A DNA stretch of 64,000 bases, taken from NCBI GenBank assembly GCA_037043235.1, contig JAWRVZ010000156.1:848923-912922 (forward strand). The letters are read 5' to 3'. The stretch is from Rhodeus uyekii. Taxonomy: Eukaryota > Chordata > Actinopteri > Cypriniformes > Acheilognathidae. The notes beneath the pieces were generated by a model. The model saw only the letters and a list, made by a program, of their open reading frames with translations, had not been told where the DNA came from and searched no databases. Positions 56,871-64,000 of the stretch are shown here, piece after piece (the stretch's first letter is position 1; each line of letters begins with the position of its first letter). A program made the translations under genes and the position numbers.

Positions 56871-57985
56871 TTAAATAAATATTAAAACAACACTACGAAT
56901 TGGTACAACATGGCCATGATTTAAAGGAGCCATATGTAAGAATTTAAGAGTTAATTGATATTTTATCATGTGTGAACAGCTTGTATAAAGTTGTTAGGGT
57001 TGTTTATATGTCTATATGGTGTTTTAATATGCTTTAAGACAAACCAAGTGCAAATTCACAAGTCATCACAATTTTCGCCATAAAACTGTTGTGAACCAAA
57101 GACGCGTCTCAAAAACACGGTTTGAAATCGCAGGTGTTTCTTTCGTCACAAACTACCTTATAACCAATCCCGTCAATGTGCCAAATTAATAAATTGTGGG
57201 AACTAAATTCACAATATCTATTTTTCATGTGCAGGATGACATTTTTTGGTTCCAGGTTAGGAAAAATATGTAAGAATTGGCTCCCTTTTAATTCATTAGT
57301 TTGAATTTGGACACATGATTTGGACAAATTTTGTGGTAAATTACAACATTTGAGCAATGTTTTTTTTTTCACCTGCTTGACCCTCATTTCAAGTGAGAGT
57401 GATGGCAACCCTGCTCCTTTCGACTGCCTGTGACATTTCTATACTACTACATATCACATATTGCAACGTGGGTCCCAATAGTTCTCTCATAAACTCATTG
57501 TGTCAAGTTCATTCTTGACACAATGTCAACAGGCCTTGTGCTCAATTTTGCACAGAATGTGAAAAACAGAGTGAAAAAGAGTGAAAAACATAGTTCAGAG
57601 AGTTGGAGGGATGTGGGCAGCAGTTTGATGGTTTTTTATGTCTACTTCCCACTGCTTTTCTGTCCCCCTGCAGACTCTCTCTCAGTTTCTTTGGCCATTG
57701 CTCATTACCACAGTCTCATTAGTCAGGATTGGTCAGCCAAATGTTATACAAGTTTGAAATGTATTATACAGTCAGCAATTAATTGGAGCGTGACTCACAA
57801 GAAGAGTGTCAGTGACGTCACATGCTGCAAATTAGTTATGGACTTTTCTCCTTAACTATTCACAGACTGGGGAGTGTATATATATATATTTCCTTAATAA
57901 ACTGTACAGTCGAATAATCTGAAAAAGGGACACTTAAGTGTGCTTAAATAGAGCACACTTTCATGACAGTTTCCTGTTTGACACA
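56871..57985. other. Non-coding DNA
   Basis: No gene recognised. ttaaaggagccatatgtaag near 56933 resembles the end of a common small fish element, but its partner end is not found. Confidence 0.35.
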
Positions 57986-57987
57986 CT

Positions 57988-58036
57988 TTCATGACCTTGG
58001 CATTGCAAGCGCTACTGTTTGAGCTACAGGAAAGCT
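57988..58036 (-). mobile_element. SINE head fragment
   Basis: catgaccttggcattgcaag and ctactgtttgagctacagga match the tRNA-like head of 14892-15052. The rest is missing. Confidence 0.6.
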
Positions 58037-58039
58037 ATT

Positions 58040-61000
58040 TAATATTTTTTAAATACATGCCACACAAGTTTCAATAGAAATTACATTAAAGTGTATTTTA
58101 GTTTACCATAAATGTACATTTGTACATTACAAAAGTACATTTGGTAGTAGATGTTGTCAAAGACAAAAGAAGTAATTATAAAATTACATAAAGTAAAAAA
58201 AAAAACACTCTAAAGTTCAGCTAATCACATTTAAAAAAATGTTTTACACTGTAACACATTTTTATTTAATTGCAATTAACATGCAATTAAGTGTTCAAAA
58301 CCATTACACTCAGTTCACACTCAATTAGCGAGGAAGGTATGCAACACATATTTATATATTCATTTAAAATCACCCTCAGCAGCGTTGGCGGATGTGGATG
58401 GAGGGTCAGGATGTTTGTTAGCTGGAAATTGCTGCAAAAGTATTTCAAATGTTGTTGTTTTTTTACTTTTAAGCAAACAATGGAAAATAACTTATACCCG
58501 TAAGTAAATTGGAGCATTGAATCATGTTCTGTCTTGTACGTTATGTCTGCACATGTACGAGCATGAGAAACAATTGCTGACTTTAATTCACTTAACGGCC
58601 ACTGGTGTTAACAAGGCTTAACTAAACCTCAGAAACACATCAATACATGGCCACAAATTAATAAGTTATCAATTATGTAAAATTAACTTTCCGAAAACAT
58701 TACATTCATTTTGTACTTTATATTGTCTCTGCAATAGTCTAAGTACTCTTATTTTTAAAAGTATGCTAAAGTGTACTTGTTTGTCACAAAGAAAAAGTGT
58801 GCTTGGGATAAGAAAAAAGGCAGCGTGAGTGGTCAGAGAAAGAAAACGAGTGTGCAACAGAAAGGATGGCTGCAGGAATTGAGGGATCGTGGCTGAAAGG
58901 TTGGAGGAAAGGAAGCGGGCAGATGTGAGGAATGGACTTCCGCTGCATGCTCCTTTGTGTTGGGTGTCTGCAAACACAATCGCTCACATTTGTCTTCATT
59001 AACAGTTGAGGAGCGTTCTGGTCTGACAGTTGCAGGCCGTCTGCCTACAGGCGCTCCGGATCCACTCGGACGCTTCCACAGGCCCGTATAGACACACTAA
59101 TTAACTTTAGCACTGTAATGGCCTACTAATGACTTTGTCCTCATGTAAGGGTCTTACGACAGAAACGCACAGGTCTGGTTTCCTGTTTGTCATATACTGC
59201 AGTGACATGGCTGCTCAGGGAAAGAACAAAGAGAAATAATCCACAGATGAATGTCTGTTCTGCTTTGACACACAGCGACAGAGTGGATAGAGGGCAGCTG
59301 AAAGACATGGATATGCTTCATAGTGAATGCCAATTAGGTGGAAGTTGTAGGGCAGGGAGATGAAATGGCCAGTCAGGGAGGATCAGACATAGCTCTTGGC
59401 TTCTGTTCTGGCATCAACTGCCAGTCATGGTACGCTTTTTCATTTTTACACCAAGGAAAATAAAAGCTACGATATCTCTACTGCGAATTTCAGTACTACC
59501 CCATTTGTCCTCACTGGTGACAACCGCTCATTTTTCTAGCCTGTTTAGCTACAAATGTGCTGAACAAAGTGAGAGAAACATCTTGCAGGACAATTGTTTT
59601 TTGTCTTTTAAGTTTAAGCTTCAGATGATGGATTTTGGCTGTTTTTATTATTTATATTTTGACTTTTGTGGCTACATTATCTGTTCATTTACATGCAGTT
59701 AAGAGATTTTTCCACAACCGCACTTGTTCAGCTTAACAGCTTAAAATAAATGTATCTGAAATCATATTATCTCTTGAGTAAGTACTTATATTTAATGAGT
59801 AATTGCTTCACGATAGATAAAAATGATGTTCCATTTAGTATGAATATGTGTATAATACATGTAATCGAGATGTATGTTCACGTTGCCCTTATCATGTGAC
59901 CTACCATTGTCAGTTGCGTCATGTAACCACTATTACACATCCTCTCCCGTGGTCTCATGGGAATGTAAAGGGTCCATAGAATGCACACTTCTCGTCGAAA
60001 GTAGTAGGTAATCAGAGTACTTTTACCAACTATTTTACTCTCGTACTGTGAATTCTAACATAGTTATTTTGTCACATAATGTTCTTTGCCTACTATATAT
60101 GAGGGATGCAGCCAACATAGTTGGTAGACCAACCCATAAGTTAGCATCACCCAGTTTCCCTTGACGAAAAAGAAATAAGATTTTTTTATACTCAAAAGTG
60201 TTTATAGTATGATGCTCCAACGTATTTACACCTTTCAGGAAGGAATTTATTGTCAGTACTATTAGCAAGCTCATATGTCCTATAAATGTAATACGAACTG
60301 GTTTCTCCCCGGCCCTCATTCCCATCTCAATGACCACTCATCCCCAAAAGCACTAAAAAAGATTAGAGAGACCCATCAGAGCTGGACTTCACTGGATCTT
60401 AACCAACGCTCCAGCAGGAATTACATTTCTGTAATACATACCAAGGGATTCTCCAGCTTTTTCATCTTGCTAATGGGATTAGGATAATGCAAAGGTGTGC
60501 ATGCTTCCGAGGAACAGTGTGGGAGGGAGAGACAGGCTTTAGAAACCTCAATCAAAGGAACCTCTCTCCAGCATAAACACCTGTGTCGTTCCTCACACGC
60601 TCCTGTTCTTGCTAGTACACATGCTTCCTCTTGGATGTGTACCTTGACAGTGGTACCTCTTGACAGCGTCTTTCCTCCATGTGTTGCCAGTGCTTAAGCA
60701 TACAAGCACTTTGCGTTCTGTTGGAGGGGTCTTAAGAGCTCCTTTCCTATTCCACCATTCAGGACGAGCAGATGGAGAATTGCCTCCCTTTGTTCGGATG
60801 CATTGTGACATTCAGCATTTCATTCAGTGAATACTCTCAATTGTGTATTCACCCAGAGCTGCAGATACGAATGCTGATTTTGAGCTAAATGTGCTTGACT
60901 TGAGGGCAAAGCATTGTATTATATGCATTAATTTCTGGAAGTAAAATTGTTGTAAAATCTTGTACGTAGTTGCCTTTGTTTTTTAAGAATGATTGTTTGG

Positions 61001-64000
61001 TTTTTTGAGTAACTGCATCTGGATTTTTCTTTTTGAACCCATCAGTGTGATGTTGAAAGTCACAGGCTTAAATCAGTTCCACGATTTTCCTCTTCTTAAA
61101 CATGTTTTTTTCTCCATGAACGGACCTGGGTTTAATGGTGCCTTGCTAATGGTATTATTAGGAACAATTTGCACTAAGCTATGAATGATATTGTGACCTC
61201 TTTTCCATCAAAGTGAAGTGCTGGTGTTAGAGCCAGTCTTTTCATAGCTCTGTTCTACTCGTATAGATCAGAGTTCTGCGATATTTATGCCTAATGTTAG
61301 TCCACCAGTAAAACAGGAAGAAAAAAAACAGGACACTGCAAAACGTCAAAGAAGAGAACTCAAGCGGAGGCTTAACTTAAAGATGATGTGTGTAATTTTT
61401 TCGATGTTAAAATATCTTCCAGGCTTAATATACAGAGACAACGACATTTTTGTAGGTTGATTCACCCAAAAACATAAATACTGTGGCTATATGGTTCTGT
61501 CAGAACATTGCTCTGTTTTTTTATGCATTCTAATCACTCCAACACAACAGCACTGACCCAACCAATGATGTGAGTATCGAGGCCGGAATATCAGTTCTGA
61601 CCGATCAATGGCAAACAGTCTGGGAAAATGATTTGAGATCATAATTTTTCAGTCCTGTTCTGATCAGTGCAGAAATTATTCAAGTTTTAAAGAGAATCCA
61701 AATATAATGTTGAATGAAAGTTTTATTAGCAGATCCATACATAAACTGACAATCCTTTTAAATATGCATAAGACAATACAAACATAATTCCAGCACAAAA
61801 AAAAAAAATTTGTTTCACAATTATGAAATTTCTGTGTTTATATCTTACAATTTTGCTTCAAACAATTCAGATTTGTTTTCTCAAAGTTGTAAGTTTATGT
61901 TGCATACTTTTAACTTGATGTACTTTTTTAGTTAAAAATACATGCCTTTTTTATATATGTATTTGCTGTGCAAGATATATAATGTTGCATTGTCAGGAAT
62001 GAAGTCAGAGATATTTTAAAAATGCTTCGAAAAACAGATCCTGTCTGCTTTTTAATTTATCGTTTTAGTTTTATTTGTATTTTTATTTATGAATATTGTC
62101 CTTATTTGTCTGCCATGTTGAACTTTGATTTCAGGCAAAAATAATTATAAAACAATAATAGTAATAATGAATGAATGAATTAAAATAAAATGAAGTAAAA
62201 TGACAAGAGTACTAAACTGTATACTTGACATTTAATAATGAGTGAATGGACTATAGTTACAAATGATTTTATTGAATTTAAAACAATAGAAAAATAAAAT
62301 AAAACTGTTGATTAAAAATGCAGAAGTACAAAAAAAGCATACAATACACATCACCTAAAAAGATTCACTGTACGTGCTTCTCCAAAATAAACAGCAAAAC
62401 AGCAAAAAAAGCAATAGTACATCAAGAAAAATTAGACTGCAAACAACTGTAATTACACAAAATTGTGGGATGCAAACTCACAACTCGAGAAATAAAGTCA
62501 GAATTGCGAAATATAGAATTGCAATTGTCTGTGGTAGAAACAAGCTTCCATAGAACAGTGCTTAGTGAATTCCTCCATTGGGGTTTATGCTTGGAAAGTC
62601 TGCAGGTGTCATTTAGCTTGTACATTAGATTGTGCCATAAATCTGATGCTGTTTGCAGGTTGAGCCTATGGTGTGTTTGCACCAAAAAATTAGATACACC
62701 ATGGGTTGGGTTATTATGAAGCATCAACATAGTCACAATCTTTCACAAGTTCTGCGTAGGTGAGCCTATTTGCTGATGTACAGCATGCTGTGCTAAGCTT
62801 TTTAAACTGGTGTGTGGATAGAATACATTCGGTCTTAGCATGAGAAGCATGTGGGATGTGTATCATCTGTTCCATGGGCTCGAATAAATTGATCACCCTT
62901 ATGCTGGATGGCTGAAAGCGCATGATGTTTTGAGAGGTGGAATGTCCAACATTTTGGATACATCAGGTGCTTGTAATAGAAGAACACAACAACAGATAAG
63001 ATTGAAACGTGTTACAAAACAGAGGTTGTCCACTTTTTTAAGCTATCTTGGTTCTGGAAGTATTCTCTCAATTATTCCCCATTTTGAGTTCACACAAACA
63101 AAGTGCTTTTGCTTTGAGTTAAAATAATAAAAAAATTAAGCAAAAAGACAAAGATACAACCTTGTGTAATGTTTCTTAAAACATTACAATTTTTTATTAA
63201 ATTAAAACAATGGAACACATAAAACTGCTGATTTATAAGTGCAAAAGAACGAGAAAAGAGGAGACGCAAAAATAAATAAATAAACTGAGAGTGCTGACCC
63301 TATCCTTGATGTTTACCATGGCACTGAGAACAGATTTTTTAATTTACCAAAGAACACATCACATAACAAAATCCAGCTAATTAGTTCAATCTAGACATCT
63401 TGCTGAAAGCAAAACAACAACTATTTAGATCTTGAGGTGGAATCTTCTGGAAAACTAAAAGTAAAGCAAACAATTCAAATCAAATTGATTTATCAATCTT
63501 ATTTCCTAAGGAGCATTTGGAAACCATCACATTCATAACACATTTATGATCCCTTTCCTTTTTTCATTTTTTAAACATTTTCATCATAATAGACTCTAAT
63601 TTTGAAATGGTCCAATTGTTTGGGAGCTGATGCCGCTTAAATGATTTAGAAATGTCAAGAGAGCCCTTATAAAAGCAACATGGGTTGTGGTGTAAATATT
63701 TCATGGTGTGTGAAAGTGAGCCCGATGCTCCATGGGGTTTGTTGATAATGACGACCAGTGTGAGAGAAGTTCAGACAGATAGGAGGAGAGATGTGGCAGT
63801 TCTGGTGTGTTTCAGCTGGCCATGCTTTCTTTTGGACCTCTCGATGAGGGAGGAGATGATGTTATATTGAGTCGTGCTTGTGATGCTACATTGCCTTCAC
63901 ACTAAGGACACATTACCCACAGTGAGATCAAGATGAGGGAGGGATACTCTTGTTTAGTATGCATGATTTGGATTTTTCACCCACAGTAAAAAAAAATCAC
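58040..64000. other. AT-rich non-coding DNA
   Basis: Up to about 58260, and again at 58680-58800, short pieces (gtacatttgtacattac, aagtatgctaaagtgtactt) resemble the 52403 repeat family. No exon, RNA gene or complete element was recognised further on. 60.3-60.8 and 63.6-63.9 kb have balanced composition but no identifiable coding content. Confidence 0.4.

Overview
The window looks like non-coding, transposon-rich DNA from a teleost fish, most likely a cyprinid (carp, goldfish or minnow relative). The evidence is the mixture of repeats: DIRS-type tyrosine-recombinase retrotransposons with their palindromic terminal modules, hAT and Harbinger elements with correct 8-bp and 3-bp target duplications, Ty3/gypsy-type LTRs, TTAA-flanked MITEs, tRNA-derived SINEs, and long TA, CA, GA and TTCTC microsatellites in AT-rich DNA. 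No complete host protein-coding gene is visible. The best host signal is a CpG-dense stretch at about 9000-9260 with a strong splice donor at 9202/9203. I read it as the promoter and non-coding first exon of a plus-strand gene, so much of what follows may be its first intron.

Layout. 1-1085: 3' part of a DIRS retrotransposon with an intact-looking tyrosine recombinase C-terminus. 1400-1680: Harbinger-type MITE. 2392-5260: a complete short LTR element with two near-identical LTRs, a primer site, a polypurine tract and a single gag-like, repeat-rich reading frame; a hAT element (2701-3741) sits inside it. 9000-9202: CpG-rich putative first exon. 10095-10706: a 600-bp polypyrimidine tract. 14.9-25.9 kb: SINE, LINE and MITE pieces in otherwise plain DNA. 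26861-27379: solo LTR. 28244-31285: decayed minus-strand DIRS copy split by a 1270-bp hAT element. 31.3-34.5 kb: two copies of one cyprinid repeat, one split by a mariner-like MITE and the other by a solo LTR. 38.7-39.6 kb: second mariner-like MITE. 41347-43757: non-autonomous element with DIRS-like ends. 45686-50695: three more relics of, or similar to, the gag-like repeat family. 53570-54667: solo LTR followed by a third mariner-like MITE. 54.7-64 kb: mostly AT-rich DNA with SINE and MITE pieces.

The most unusual feature is the gag-like family. Its copies keep the same plan: a half-capsid domain right after the LTR, a 27-nt array, then a 30-nt array (both built around FPRAA or IPRAA), a proline/tryptophan segment, then proline arrays built around PPALQP. 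There is no pol gene. This resembles the gag-only non-autonomous LTR elements known from plants (TR-GAG) and would need an autonomous gypsy partner to move. Both better copies here are broken, one by a frameshift and one by two nonsense changes.
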